Source of the DNA: Limnohabitans radicicola
Lineage (GTDB): Bacteria; Pseudomonadota; Gammaproteobacteria; Burkholderiales; Burkholderiaceae_C
Length of the DNA stretch: 64,000 nucleotides
Direction: 5' to 3'
NCBI RefSeq assembly: GCF_014837235.1
Contig: NZ_JACYFT010000001.1
Coordinates: forward strand, 1,377,688-1,441,687
This document shows positions 36,497 through 44,759 of this stretch, one piece after another. Below the pieces are notes generated by a model. The model worked only from the letters and a program-made list of their open reading frames with translations, had not been told where the DNA came from and made no database searches. Position 1 is the stretch's first letter; the number at the start of each line of letters is the position of its first letter. Position numbers and translations under genes: made by a program.

Positions 36497-36624
36497 GAGG
36501 GTCTCCATCGCAGGGATCGGGTTGCGCCACGGGCTGTGGTGCAGGAAGTCCCATGCTAGGCAGCCCGCAGGCCTTGGGGAATCCACCGCAAGGTCTATGC
36601 CTCACGGCCAATGTGCGCTGGCGC

Positions 36625-38538
36625 TCAGGTGCCGATCACGCCACCGTCGCGCTTGCGGATCACCACATTGGCCGAGCGGGGTCGCCCACCTTTTTGGTAG
36701 TCCGGCCAGCTGGAATACTGGCTGGGGTTTTTCGGGTCGCTGCGATCGGTGGGCGTTTCGCCCGGGTGTTGCACGCTGATGAACAGGTTGCGGCCATCGG
36801 GGGTGAAGGCGATGCCCGTGATCTCACAGTGGGTCGGGCCGGTCAGAAAGCGGCGGATCTCGCCCGTCTGCGGGTCGCAGGCCAGCATCTGGTTGTTGCC
36901 GATGTTCTTGAACTCGCCCTTGTACATCTGTGTGGCGTGGGCGTCGGTCTGGATCCACAGCAGCCCGTTGGGCGCAAAGCCCAGGCCGTCGGGGCAGCCA
37001 AAAATATCACCTTTCACATTGCCCTTGGCCTCGGCACGTTCGTTGGCCGGATCGCCCGCCAGCACCAGGTGGTTCCATGAGAACTGCAGCCCATCGTGGT
37101 CGCCGTCTTCGAGCCAGCGGATGATCTGGCCCATGGTGTTGTTGGCGCGGGGGTTGGCCGCGTCCACGCCCGGGTGACCGGCTTGGCCGCGCTGGCTGTT
37201 GTTGGTCAGCGTGCAATAGACCCAGCGCGAAGCGGTGTCGATGCTCAGCCACTCGGGGCGGTCCATCTTGGTGCCGCCCAGCAGGTCGCTGGCCTGGCGC
37301 GCCTTGATCAGCACCTCGCCTTGGTCGGCAAAGCCGTTGGCTGCCGTGAGCGGGCCCTGGCCGTGCACCAGGGGCAGCCAAGCGCCGCGCCCGTCGGCGT
37401 CAAAGCGCGCCACATACAGCGTGCCGTGGTCGAGCAGTTCGCGGTTGGCCTGGGCGCCACCCGGCTGCATGCGGCCCGTGCTGACGAATTTGTAGATGTA
37501 CTCAAAGCGCGCGTCCTCGCCCGAATACACCACGGCGCGTTGGTCACGGGTCAGGGCCACCCAGGCGCCTTCGTGCGCGGCGCGGCCCAGCGCCGTGCGC
37601 TTGACGGGGGTGCTGGTGGGGTCCATCGGATCGACTTCGACCACCCAGCCAAAGCGGTTGGGTTCGTGGGGTGTGCGCGTGACGTCAAAGCGCGGGTCGT
37701 GTGCCCCCCAGCCGTAAAAACCTTTGTCGCGCACGCCCCAGCGCCGGTGGTGTGGGCTGATGTCTTTGCCGCCGTCAAAGTAAAACGCCCAGTTTTCTTC
37801 GCCCGACAGGTAGGTGCCCCAGGGCGTCTGGCTGCTGGCGCAGTTGTTGAGAGTGCCCAGCACGGTGCGGCCTTGCGGATCAGCCTCAGTGCGCATCAGT
37901 GGGTGCCCGGCGGCCGGGCCGGACAGGGCAAAGGGCGTGCCCAGCGTGAAGCGGCGGGCGTAACGCGAGGGGCGCACCATCTCCCACTGCTGGCCGTTGA
38001 GTCGGACTTCGTAGACCGACAGGCCGTGCGCGTTCTGCGACTTTTTCACCTTGGCCGGGGTCATGGGCAAAAAGCCGTCGGGGTGCAGCAGGCCGTCGTC
38101 GGTGTACTCGTGGTTGAGCGCGATCAGGCCGTGGGTGGACGCGCCGTTCAACGGGAAAAACGCCAACCCGTCGTGGTGCATGCCCAGCTGCACGGCCTGG
38201 TCCTCGGCGTTGTTGCTGGCGTCCATGCGGAAGGCGGGCATCTGCCCTGCGATGCCGATGGGTTCGCCCCAGGCGGCGATCACTTGCGCCACATAACCCG
38301 CAGGCACTTGCAGCGCGTCGCCCACGCCTGGCGGGATGGCCACAAAGCCCAGACGAGGTGCGGCGTTCGCGTTGCCCCCCGCACCGATACTGGCACAACC
38401 GCTCAAGGGTTGCAGCAAGCTGGCCAATGCCGACACGCCCGCCAGCTTGAGCACCGCGCGGCGCTCGGCCAGCACCTCGTGGATCGAGCGGTTGCCCGAG
38501 CGGTTGCTGTCTTCCATGGTCGAGAAATCTTTGGCCAT
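36625..38538 (-). CDS. PhoX family (DUF839) protein, probable phosphatase
   Basis: A 637-residue secreted protein with a PhoX-like beta-propeller fold. Landmarks are ALNHEYTDDGLLH, GTYLSGEENWAFYF, FGWVVEVDP and NRELLDHGTLYVARF. The N-terminus has ERRAVLKLAG, close to the Tat signal, followed by LSGCAS, a possible lipobox. Known PhoX enzymes are calcium/iron alkaline phosphatases. No Pho box was recognised. It diverges from pcp over 85 bases. Confidence 0.85.
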   Translation of the reverse strand: MAKDFSTMEDSNRSGNRSIHEVLAERRAVLKLAGVSALASLLQPLSGCASIGAGGNANAAPRLGFVAIPPGVGDALQVPAGYVAQVIAAWGEPIGIAGQMPAFRMDASNNAEDQAVQLGMHHDGLAFFPLNGASTHGLIALNHEYTDDGLLHPDGFLPMTPAKVKKSQNAHGLSVYEVRLNGQQWEMVRPSRYARRFTLGTPFALSGPAAGHPLMRTEADPQGRTVLGTLNNCASSQTPWGTYLSGEENWAFYFDGGKDISPHHRRWGVRDKGFYGWGAHDPRFDVTRTPHEPNRFGWVVEVDPMDPTSTPVKRTALGRAAHEGAWVALTRDQRAVVYSGEDARFEYIYKFVSTGRMQPGGAQANRELLDHGTLYVARFDADGRGAWLPLVHGQGPLTAANGFADQGEVLIKARQASDLLGGTKMDRPEWLSIDTASRWVYCTLTNNSQRGQAGHPGVDAANPRANNTMGQIIRWLEDGDHDGLQFSWNHLVLAGDPANERAEAKGNVKGDIFGCPDGLGFAPNGLLWIQTDAHATQMYKGEFKNIGNNQMLACDPQTGEIRRFLTGPTHCEITGIAFTPDGRNLFISVQHPGETPTDRSDPKNPSQYSSWPDYQKGGRPRSANVVIRKRDGGVIGT

Positions 38539-38622
38539 CGCGTTATGCTCCTGTGACTTGGATGGACAGTGTCTTGGGTTCGCCGTCACTGTACAAGTCC
38601 CTCATGTCACCTGGATGAAACC

Positions 38623-39279
38623 ATGCGCATCCTCATCACCGGTTTCGAGCCCTTTGGCGGGCAAAGCATCAACCCGTCGTGGGAAGTGGCGCGGGCCCTG
38701 GAGGGGCTGCCCTTGCCGCAGGCCCAGGTGCGGTCCATCCAGTTGCCCTGCGTGTTTGCGCAAGCCGCGGCCGCGTTGACACGCGCTGTGGACGAGCTTC
38801 AGCCCGATATCGTGCTGGCGCTGGGCCAGGCCGAGGGCCGCAGCGACATCTCGGTCGAGCGCGTGGCCATCAACGTCATGGACGCACGCATCGCCGACAA
38901 CGCAGGCGCTCAGCCGATCGATCAGCCGGTGGTGTCGGGTGGACCTGCGGCTTACTTCAGCACCTTGCCGATCAAGCACCTGGTGAGCCGCTTGCGCGCA
39001 GCGGGCTTTCCGGCGTCGGTGTCGCAGACCGCAGGCACCTTTGTCTGCAACCAGGTGTTTTATGCCTTGCAGCATGCGCTGGCCGGGCGTGCTGTGCGCA
39101 GCGGTTTTGTGCACCTGCCCCTCTTGCCCGAGCAGGCCGCGCACTGGCCCGGACCGCCCATGCCCAGCATGCCACTGGGCACCCAAGTGGCCGCGCTGAC
39201 CTGTGCGCTGGGCAGTTTGCTCGATGGCTCGGCGCCGCGAGCCGGTGATGTGCAGGTCACGGGGGGTGCGCTGAACTGA
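38623..39279 (+). CDS. pcp: Pyroglutamyl-peptidase I
   Basis: A 218-residue cysteine peptidase (C15) that removes N-terminal pyroglutamate. MRILITGFEPFGG is the conserved start. The triad is visible as Glu in VERVAINVMDARI, Cys in GTFVCNQVFY and His in GFVHLPLLPEQ. The ATG at 38623 starts exactly at the family N-terminus. Confidence 0.95.
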   Translation: MRILITGFEPFGGQSINPSWEVARALEGLPLPQAQVRSIQLPCVFAQAAAALTRAVDELQPDIVLALGQAEGRSDISVERVAINVMDARIADNAGAQPIDQPVVSGGPAAYFSTLPIKHLVSRLRAAGFPASVSQTAGTFVCNQVFYALQHALAGRAVRSGFVHLPLLPEQAAHWPGPPMPSMPLGTQVAALTCALGSLLDGSAPRAGDVQVTGGALN

Positions 39280-39688
39280 GTGAGCCGGGGTTGCAGATTT
39301 TGGCGTGTTGGCGCACAGACCCTGGCCTGGGGGTTCTTCATCATCGGAGGCCTCACAGAAAGACCCAGAGACATGACCGACCCGAACTTCAGCCGCGATG
39401 TGGTGTCCCGTGTATTGCAAGTGACCCGCACTTCGTGGGCGCAGACGCTTGCGCAGCCATCGGTGATGCCAGCATCGCCACAGCGCAAACTCAGCAGCCA
39501 CCGCATCACGGTGCAGCAGATGGCCTTGCACCGACGCCTGCCCTGGGGCCTGCAGCCCGGCACACGCCTGCCACAGCGGCCGCAGGCTTGAGCGACCCTG
39601 TTTGCACATGCGGCGGCCTGCCAAGGTAGACTGCACGCCAAGGTCGACCCGCTCTTGAGGTCGACCTGCTCGCATGAGGAGGCACGGC
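39280..39688. other. Region without recognised gene
   Basis: About 410 bases between pcp and the ModA-like gene. A 72-codon frame (39373-39591, MTDPNFSRDV start) exists but has no recognisable family, ribosome site or codon pattern that separates it from the many spurious frames in this G+C-rich DNA. No terminator or RNA gene was recognised. Confidence 0.4.
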
Positions 39689-40459
39689 ATGCCCAAGTCA
39701 CTGGTGGTTGTTTGGCGCAGGTGCATCCTGCCCCTGTTGTTGTGCGGCTTGTCGCATGGGGTTCAGGCGGCAGACCTCACGGTCTGGAGTGCCGGGGCCA
39801 CGAAACCCCCGATGGAGCCATTGGTGGCTGCTTTTCAGGCCAGCACGGGTCACCAACTGACCGTCGATTACGCCCCGGTGGGCGTGCTGCTGCGCCGCCT
39901 GGCCGCGGGCGGCAGGCCCGACGTGCTGCTGGTTTCAGCCGAAGTCGTGGCCGAGGTCGAGCGCCAAAACTGGGCCGTGGTGGGCTCTGCTGTGCCCGTG
40001 GGCAGTGTGGGCATCGGCGTGGCCGTCAAGGCGGGCGCTGCCCAACCCGACATTTCCAGTCCTGAGGCCCTGCGCCAGACGCTGCTCAGCGCCCAATCCA
40101 TCACTTACATGGACCCGCAAAAAGGCACCAGCGGCAAGCACTTTGCCTCTGTGCTGGAGCAGCTGGGCATCGCCAACCAAATGCAAGCCAAAACCAAGCT
40201 GGGCGATGTGGGTTTTGTGGTCGAGCCGGTGGCCAAGGGCGAGATCGAGATCGGCATCCAGCAGATCACCGAGATCTTGCCGGTGCAAGGTGCCGTGCTG
40301 GTGGGGCCATTGCCGGGCAGCTTGCAAAAAATCACCACCTACTCGGCCCTGCTGGGCACGGGTGCGCAGGCCAAGCCTGCGGCGGCAGCGTTCATTCGCC
40401 ACCTGCAGACGCCTGAGGCCACGGTGGTGTTTGAGCGCACCGGGTTCAAACGGCCCTGA
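39689..40459 (+). CDS. ModA-like periplasmic substrate-binding protein
   Basis: A 256-residue secreted binding protein of the molybdate/extracellular-solute type 11 group. The signal peptide ends about GVQAADLTVWSAGA. Domain landmarks are GRPDVLLVSAE and TYMDPQKGTSGKHF. GAGGAGG precedes ATG 39689. No modB/modC permease or ATPase genes are adjacent, so the ligand is uncertain; in related orphan proteins it need not be molybdate. Confidence 0.8.
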   Translation: MPKSLVVVWRRCILPLLLCGLSHGVQAADLTVWSAGATKPPMEPLVAAFQASTGHQLTVDYAPVGVLLRRLAAGGRPDVLLVSAEVVAEVERQNWAVVGSAVPVGSVGIGVAVKAGAAQPDISSPEALRQTLLSAQSITYMDPQKGTSGKHFASVLEQLGIANQMQAKTKLGDVGFVVEPVAKGEIEIGIQQITEILPVQGAVLVGPLPGSLQKITTYSALLGTGAQAKPAAAAFIRHLQTPEATVVFERTGFKRP

Positions 40460-40463
40460 TGGC

Positions 40464-41003
40464 TCAGGGTGCGCTGGCCTCGATCCTGTTCAGATCAAAC
40501 CCCATGGTGCCCAGTTGCTGGAGCAGCTGCTCGTAGGTGGCGCGTGGCAAGGTCGGTGTGCGCGAGAGGATCCACAGGTACTGCCTGGAAGGCTCGCTCA
40601 CGATGCTCCACTGGTACTGCGGGTCCAGGGCAATGACCCAGTAGTCGCCCCAGACCATGGGGATGAAGGACAACCATTCGGGCGCAAAGCGCACCTTGAG
40701 CTGGGCCGATGTGGCACTGCCGATTTGCCGCGCCAGGCCCAGGGCTTCGTTCCATTCGCCGTTGGCCATCTTGCAGCGGTTGAGCACCTGCACCCGGCCA
40801 CCCTCCAGCAGGCTGTACTGCGCGCTGGTGCTGCCCACGCATTTGCGCTGGAACCACGCCGGGTATTTGGCGATCTCGTACCAGGTGCCCATGTAGCGCG
40901 GCACGTCGAGCGACGCGATGGGCGTCAAGGGGGTGCTCGCCTGTGCTGGAGCGCCAAGGCCGAACACCATCAGCCAGAACAGTTTCATCAAGATGTGGCG
41001 CAT
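40464..41003 (-). CDS. Lipocalin family protein (Blc-like)
   Basis: A 179-residue exported lipocalin. The first structurally conserved region GTWYEIAKYPAWFQRKC and the later YWVIALDPQYQWSIVSEPSR match Blc. The signal peptide ends near APAQA and lacks a lipobox Cys, so this copy would be soluble in the periplasm rather than a lipoprotein. It starts 2 bases after the SDR gene and is probably co-transcribed with it. Confidence 0.9.
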   Translation of the reverse strand: MRHILMKLFWLMVFGLGAPAQASTPLTPIASLDVPRYMGTWYEIAKYPAWFQRKCVGSTSAQYSLLEGGRVQVLNRCKMANGEWNEALGLARQIGSATSAQLKVRFAPEWLSFIPMVWGDYWVIALDPQYQWSIVSEPSRQYLWILSRTPTLPRATYEQLLQQLGTMGFDLNRIEASAP

Positions 41004-41005
41004 GG

Positions 41006-41800
41006 TCACACCACGATCGGGCTGAGCGCGCCGTCCATGCTCATGCACACGCCGGTGATGTAGCTGGCCTTGCTCGACGCCAAAAAGACCACCGCGTGGG
41101 CGATTTCTTCGGGTTGGGCCATGCGGCCCAGCGGGATGCGCGCCACCGATTGCTGCAGCGCTTCTTCGGGGCTGATGCCTTTGAGACGGGCATCGGCGGC
41201 CAGGCCTTCCTGCAATCGGTCGGTCAGGGTCAGGCCCGGGTTGACGGCGTTCACCCGGATGCCCTGCGGGGCATAGGCTGCGGCCAGCCCGGCGCTGGCC
41301 AGCATCAGGGCCGCGTTGGCCGCGCCGCCCGGGATGTGGATGGGGCTGGCCACCTTGCCGCCATTGCCCACCACGTTGACGATGCTGCCCGTGCCGCGCG
41401 CGGCCATGCGTTTGATCACCGGATCGATCATGTGGATGTAGCTGAAATATTTGGCCTGCATCGCGTCTGCCCAGGCGGCGGGTGTCAGCTCTTCGGCCGG
41501 GGTGCGCTTGGCCGCGCCTGCGGAGTTGACCAGCACGTCCACCGGGCCGAGCGCCGCTTCGGCCGCTTGCAGCGCGTCCACGGCGGCTGCACTGTCCCGC
41601 AGGTCGGCCGCGTGGGTGCTGACCTGTGCATTCGGAAACTGAGCCAGCAGCGCCTGGCGTGCCGCGTCCAGGTGGGCACTTTGGCGCGAGACCAGGCTGA
41701 CCCGGGCGCCTTCTTCCAGAAAGGCGTGCGCGCAGGCCAGGCCAATGCCTTTGCTGCCGCCAGTGATCAGGATGTGCTTGTCGCGAAGGTGCAGGTCCAT
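41006..41800 (-). CDS. SDR family protein lacking the usual Tyr-x-x-x-Lys
   Basis: A 264-residue Rossmann protein with TGGSKGIGLA for cofactor binding and the NSAGAA motif. Where classical SDRs have Tyr-x-x-x-Lys, alignment on the following AAL and APQGIRVNAVNPG places GGAAN, so both catalytic residues are replaced. Ser of the triad is also not obvious. It may be a non-redox or differently catalysing SDR. Divergent from the isocitrate-lyase-family gene by 68 bases and paired with the lipocalin. Confidence 0.85.
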   Translation of the reverse strand: MDLHLRDKHILITGGSKGIGLACAHAFLEEGARVSLVSRQSAHLDAARQALLAQFPNAQVSTHAADLRDSAAAVDALQAAEAALGPVDVLVNSAGAAKRTPAEELTPAAWADAMQAKYFSYIHMIDPVIKRMAARGTGSIVNVVGNGGKVASPIHIPGGAANAALMLASAGLAAAYAPQGIRVNAVNPGLTLTDRLQEGLAADARLKGISPEEALQQSVARIPLGRMAQPEEIAHAVVFLASSKASYITGVCMSMDGALSPIVV

Positions 41801-41868
41801 GGGGTGCTCTTTTGTTGAAATGCGGAACTTCTCAAATATTTAACCACTGAACCCAAGGCCTTGCTGTC

Positions 41869-42741
41869 ATGAAAGATGCTCGTTCTGCGCTGCGTGCGCG
41901 ATTGAACCAACCCGGCCTGGTCGTGGCCCCTGGCGTGTTCGACATGGTCTCGCTGCGCTTGGCCGACACCTTCGGCTTTGACGCCCTCTACATGACGGGA
42001 TATGGCACCGTGGCCTCGCACATGGGCCTGCCTGATGCGGGGCTGGCCACCTACAGCGACATGGTGGGCCGCGTCACGGCCATGGCCGGCATGGCCCGCG
42101 CGCCGCTCATTGCCGATGCCGACACGGGTTACGGCGGCCTGCTGAACATGCGTCACACCATCCGTGGTTACGAAGCCGCTGGCGCTGCGGCCATCCAACT
42201 CGAAGACCAGGAGTTCCCCAAAAAGTGCGGCCACACCCCGGGTCGGCGCGTGATTCCGATGGAAGACATGGTGCGCAAAATCCGCGTGGCGGCCGACTCG
42301 CGCGAGTCCAAAGACTTCCTGATCATTGCCCGCACCGACGCCCGCACCTCGCTGGGCCTGGACGAAGCTTTGCGCCGCGCCGAGGCCTATGCCCAAGCCG
42401 GGGCCGACATTTTGTTTGTCGAGTCGCCCGAGTCCGAGGAAGAGATGCGCCGCATTGGGCAAAGTTTCGATGTGCCGCTGGTGGCCAACATGGTCGAGCG
42501 CGGGCGCACCCCTGTGCTCTCGCAGGCCGAGCTCGAATCCATCGGCTACAAGATCGCCATCTTCCCGGTCACGGCCTTGCTCGCTTCGGTGCAGGCCATG
42601 ACCGCGGTGTACCAGCAGTTCAAGCGGCACGGCTCGTCTGCAGGTGGGCAGACGCCGCTCTACGACTTCGGCGAGCTCACCAATCTCATGGGTTTTGAAG
42701 AGGTGTGGGCGTTTGAAAAACGCTACGCCGAAACCGAATGA
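41869..42741 (+). CDS. Isocitrate lyase/PEP mutase family enzyme
   Basis: A 290-residue TIM-barrel lyase. The active-site loop is EFPKKCGHTPGR, with the KKCGH motif typical of isocitrate and methylmalate lyases; metal ligands lie in IADADTGYGG and IQLEDQ. Likely reactions are cleavage of a 2-hydroxy dicarboxylate such as methylisocitrate or dimethylmalate, or oxaloacetate decarboxylation. The next gene is a Bug receptor 26 bases away, which suggests an imported dicarboxylate. Confidence 0.88.
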   Translation: MKDARSALRARLNQPGLVVAPGVFDMVSLRLADTFGFDALYMTGYGTVASHMGLPDAGLATYSDMVGRVTAMAGMARAPLIADADTGYGGLLNMRHTIRGYEAAGAAAIQLEDQEFPKKCGHTPGRRVIPMEDMVRKIRVAADSRESKDFLIIARTDARTSLGLDEALRRAEAYAQAGADILFVESPESEEEMRRIGQSFDVPLVANMVERGRTPVLSQAELESIGYKIAIFPVTALLASVQAMTAVYQQFKRHGSSAGGQTPLYDFGELTNLMGFEEVWAFEKRYAETE

Positions 42742-42767
42742 TCAGATAAACACCACAGGAGACACAC

Positions 42768-43754
42768 ATGCACAAGCACCTTCGCCGTTCCTGGCTGACG
42801 ACCACGCTCGTCGCTGCAGCCGCGCTCGCATGGGGCACGGCGGCACAAGCGCAGAGTTATCCCGTTAAACCGATCCGTCTGGTGGTGCCTTTCACGCCTG
42901 GCGGCGTGACCGACACCAGTGGCCGCCTGATCGCCGAGCAGCTGTCCAAGCGGCTGGGCCAGCAGGTGATCGTGGACAACAAGCCGGGCGCTTCGGGCAA
43001 CATCGGCACGCAGATGGTGGCGGCGGCCGAGCCCGATGGCCACACCTTGCTGCTGGGCTTTGACGGCACGATGGTGATCAACCCGCACGTGTTTGCCAAA
43101 GTTGGTTTTGACACGGTGAAAGACTTTGCCCCCATTGGCAAGATCGGCGACGCGGTGTTGATCCTGGTGGCGCACCCGGGCTTTGCCGCCAAGAGCCTCA
43201 AAGACGTGATCGCTCTGTCCAAAACCCAGCCCGGTGGCCTGTCTTATGGCACTTCGGGCACGGGCGGCACACCGCACATCGCTGGCGAGCTGCTCAAGCT
43301 GCGCACGGGCGCCAACCTGACCCACATTCCCTACAAGGGTGGCGGCCAAGCCATGACCGATGTGCTGGGCGGCAACATCCCGCTCGTGTACACCGCCATT
43401 GCCGGGGCCATCCCGCATGTGAAGTCCGGCAAGCTGCATGCGGTGGCGGTGTCGAGTGCCAAGCGGGCTTCTTCGTTGCCCGATGTCCCGACTTTCATCG
43501 AAAACGGTCTGCCCGATTTTGAAATCAACTCCTGGGTGGCGCTGCTGGCCCCGGCCAAAACGCCCAAAGCCATCGTGGACAAACTCAACACCGAACTCAA
43601 TGCGGTGCTGAACGACCCCGAGGTGCGCGAGAAGCTGAGCGGCATGGGCATCACGGTCACACCCGGCGCGCCCGATAAATTTGGCGAAGAGATGAAACGC
43701 GACCTGGCCCGCTACGGGCAGGTCGTCAAGGCGGCCAACATCAAGGCCGAGTGA
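42768..43754 (+). CDS. Bug/TctC family periplasmic binding receptor
   Basis: A 328-residue secreted solute receptor. The signal peptide ends about GTAAQAQSYPVKPIRLVV; PFTPGGVTDT, NKPGASGN and HIPYKGGG are conserved. It forms a pair with the upstream lyase gene, so its ligand is probably that enzyme's substrate or a precursor. Confidence 0.91.
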   Translation: MHKHLRRSWLTTTLVAAAALAWGTAAQAQSYPVKPIRLVVPFTPGGVTDTSGRLIAEQLSKRLGQQVIVDNKPGASGNIGTQMVAAAEPDGHTLLLGFDGTMVINPHVFAKVGFDTVKDFAPIGKIGDAVLILVAHPGFAAKSLKDVIALSKTQPGGLSYGTSGTGGTPHIAGELLKLRTGANLTHIPYKGGGQAMTDVLGGNIPLVYTAIAGAIPHVKSGKLHAVAVSSAKRASSLPDVPTFIENGLPDFEINSWVALLAPAKTPKAIVDKLNTELNAVLNDPEVREKLSGMGITVTPGAPDKFGEEMKRDLARYGQVVKAANIKAE

Positions 43755-43775
43755 TCGGCGCTGCAGGCCCGGGCC

Positions 43776-44564
43776 TCAGGGTCTGCGTGGCGCGGCTTTC
43801 AGGCTGCGCACCAGCGGCTGGGCCAGGCGTTCGCCCTCTTGCTGCCAGAAGGCCGGGTCGGCCCCTTCGATGCGGGTGATCGCGTTGCCCATGTGGGCCG
43901 CGGCGGCGGCACGTGCCGCTTGCGGGTCGCCCGCCTGCACGGCCATCACGATGGCCTGGTGCTCGGACTTCACCTGCGCCTCGAAGTCCAGTCGGCGCGC
44001 TTCGTTGGCGCGGGTCACCTGGGTCGCACCCAGCAGGAACTGGCCCAGGTATTCGAGGGTCTGAATCAGGAAAGGGTTGCGCGCGGCATCGGCAATGGCT
44101 CGGTGCAGCTGCACATCTTGCGCCACGCCGTTCCCGCCTGCTCGCACAGCGGCATCGAGCGCCTGCATGGCCTGGTCGATCTGGCGCAGGTCGGCCGGGG
44201 TGCGGCGTTGGGCGGCCAGTGCGGCCACCTCGGCTTCGAGGGCACGGCGCACTTCCACCATCTGGATCACCGCCTCTTTGGAGGCCGCGTGGTGCGCCTC
44301 GAAATGCAGGGGGGCAAACGAAGCCTGTGTGCTGACAAACACGCCGCTGCCCTGGCGCGAATCCACCAGCCCGAGTGATTTGAGCCGTGAGACGGCTTCG
44401 CGCACGACGGTGCGGCTGACGTGGAACTGTTCCACCAGCCGGGCCTCGGTGGGCAGTTTGTCGCCGGGCACCAGAGCGCCGCGCCGGATTTCGGCCTCCA
44501 GCTGCTCGGCCACCTGGTCAGACAGCCGGGCACCTGAGGACACGGGGGTGAAGTTTTGGCTCAT
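43776..44564 (-). CDS. FadR-type GntR transcriptional regulator
   Basis: A 262-residue regulator. The winged HTH (LSDQVAEQLEAEIRRGALVPGDKLPTEARL, split over residues 12-41) is followed by an all-helical FCD effector domain from about 100. Start ATG 44564 follows the candidate operator at 44569-44579, consistent with autoregulation. It sits between the lyase/Bug pair and the flavin monooxygenase operon and may control either or both. Confidence 0.92.
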   Translation of the reverse strand: MSQNFTPVSSGARLSDQVAEQLEAEIRRGALVPGDKLPTEARLVEQFHVSRTVVREAVSRLKSLGLVDSRQGSGVFVSTQASFAPLHFEAHHAASKEAVIQMVEVRRALEAEVAALAAQRRTPADLRQIDQAMQALDAAVRAGGNGVAQDVQLHRAIADAARNPFLIQTLEYLGQFLLGATQVTRANEARRLDFEAQVKSEHQAIVMAVQAGDPQAARAAAAAHMGNAITRIEGADPAFWQQEGERLAQPLVRSLKAAPRRP

Positions 44565-44568
44565 GCAG

Positions 44569-44579
44569 TTGTCATACAA
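44569..44579. promoter_or_regulatory. Candidate GntR operator
   Basis: TTGTCATACAA fits the FadR-subfamily pattern TNGTNNNACNA. It lies 5 bases from the regulator's start codon. A near match precedes the tetronate operon at 19509. Confidence 0.55.
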
Positions 44580-44759
44580 AAAACAGGCCAAGCATACCTT
44601 GCTCCTGATTGCCGAACCAGTGGGTGCCCGTGGCGACGGCAGGACATGTTGCATGGTCAATAAAATTACGATTAGGTGAATTCGTTTATCTATAGTAAAT
44701 TACTGTCTGGTGGTTGACCCGGATCCCACCGCCGCGTTTTTGAAAACAGGAGACAGCCG

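Noticed and set aside
39280..39591. Open frame after pcp as a new small gene
   Set aside because: GTG start directly after the pcp stop, no ribosome site, no recognised similarity; kept only as an unannotated region.
38602..39726. Minus-strand open frame across pcp and the following gap
   Set aside because: Overlaps pcp completely, has no family features and a composition typical of a shadow frame.
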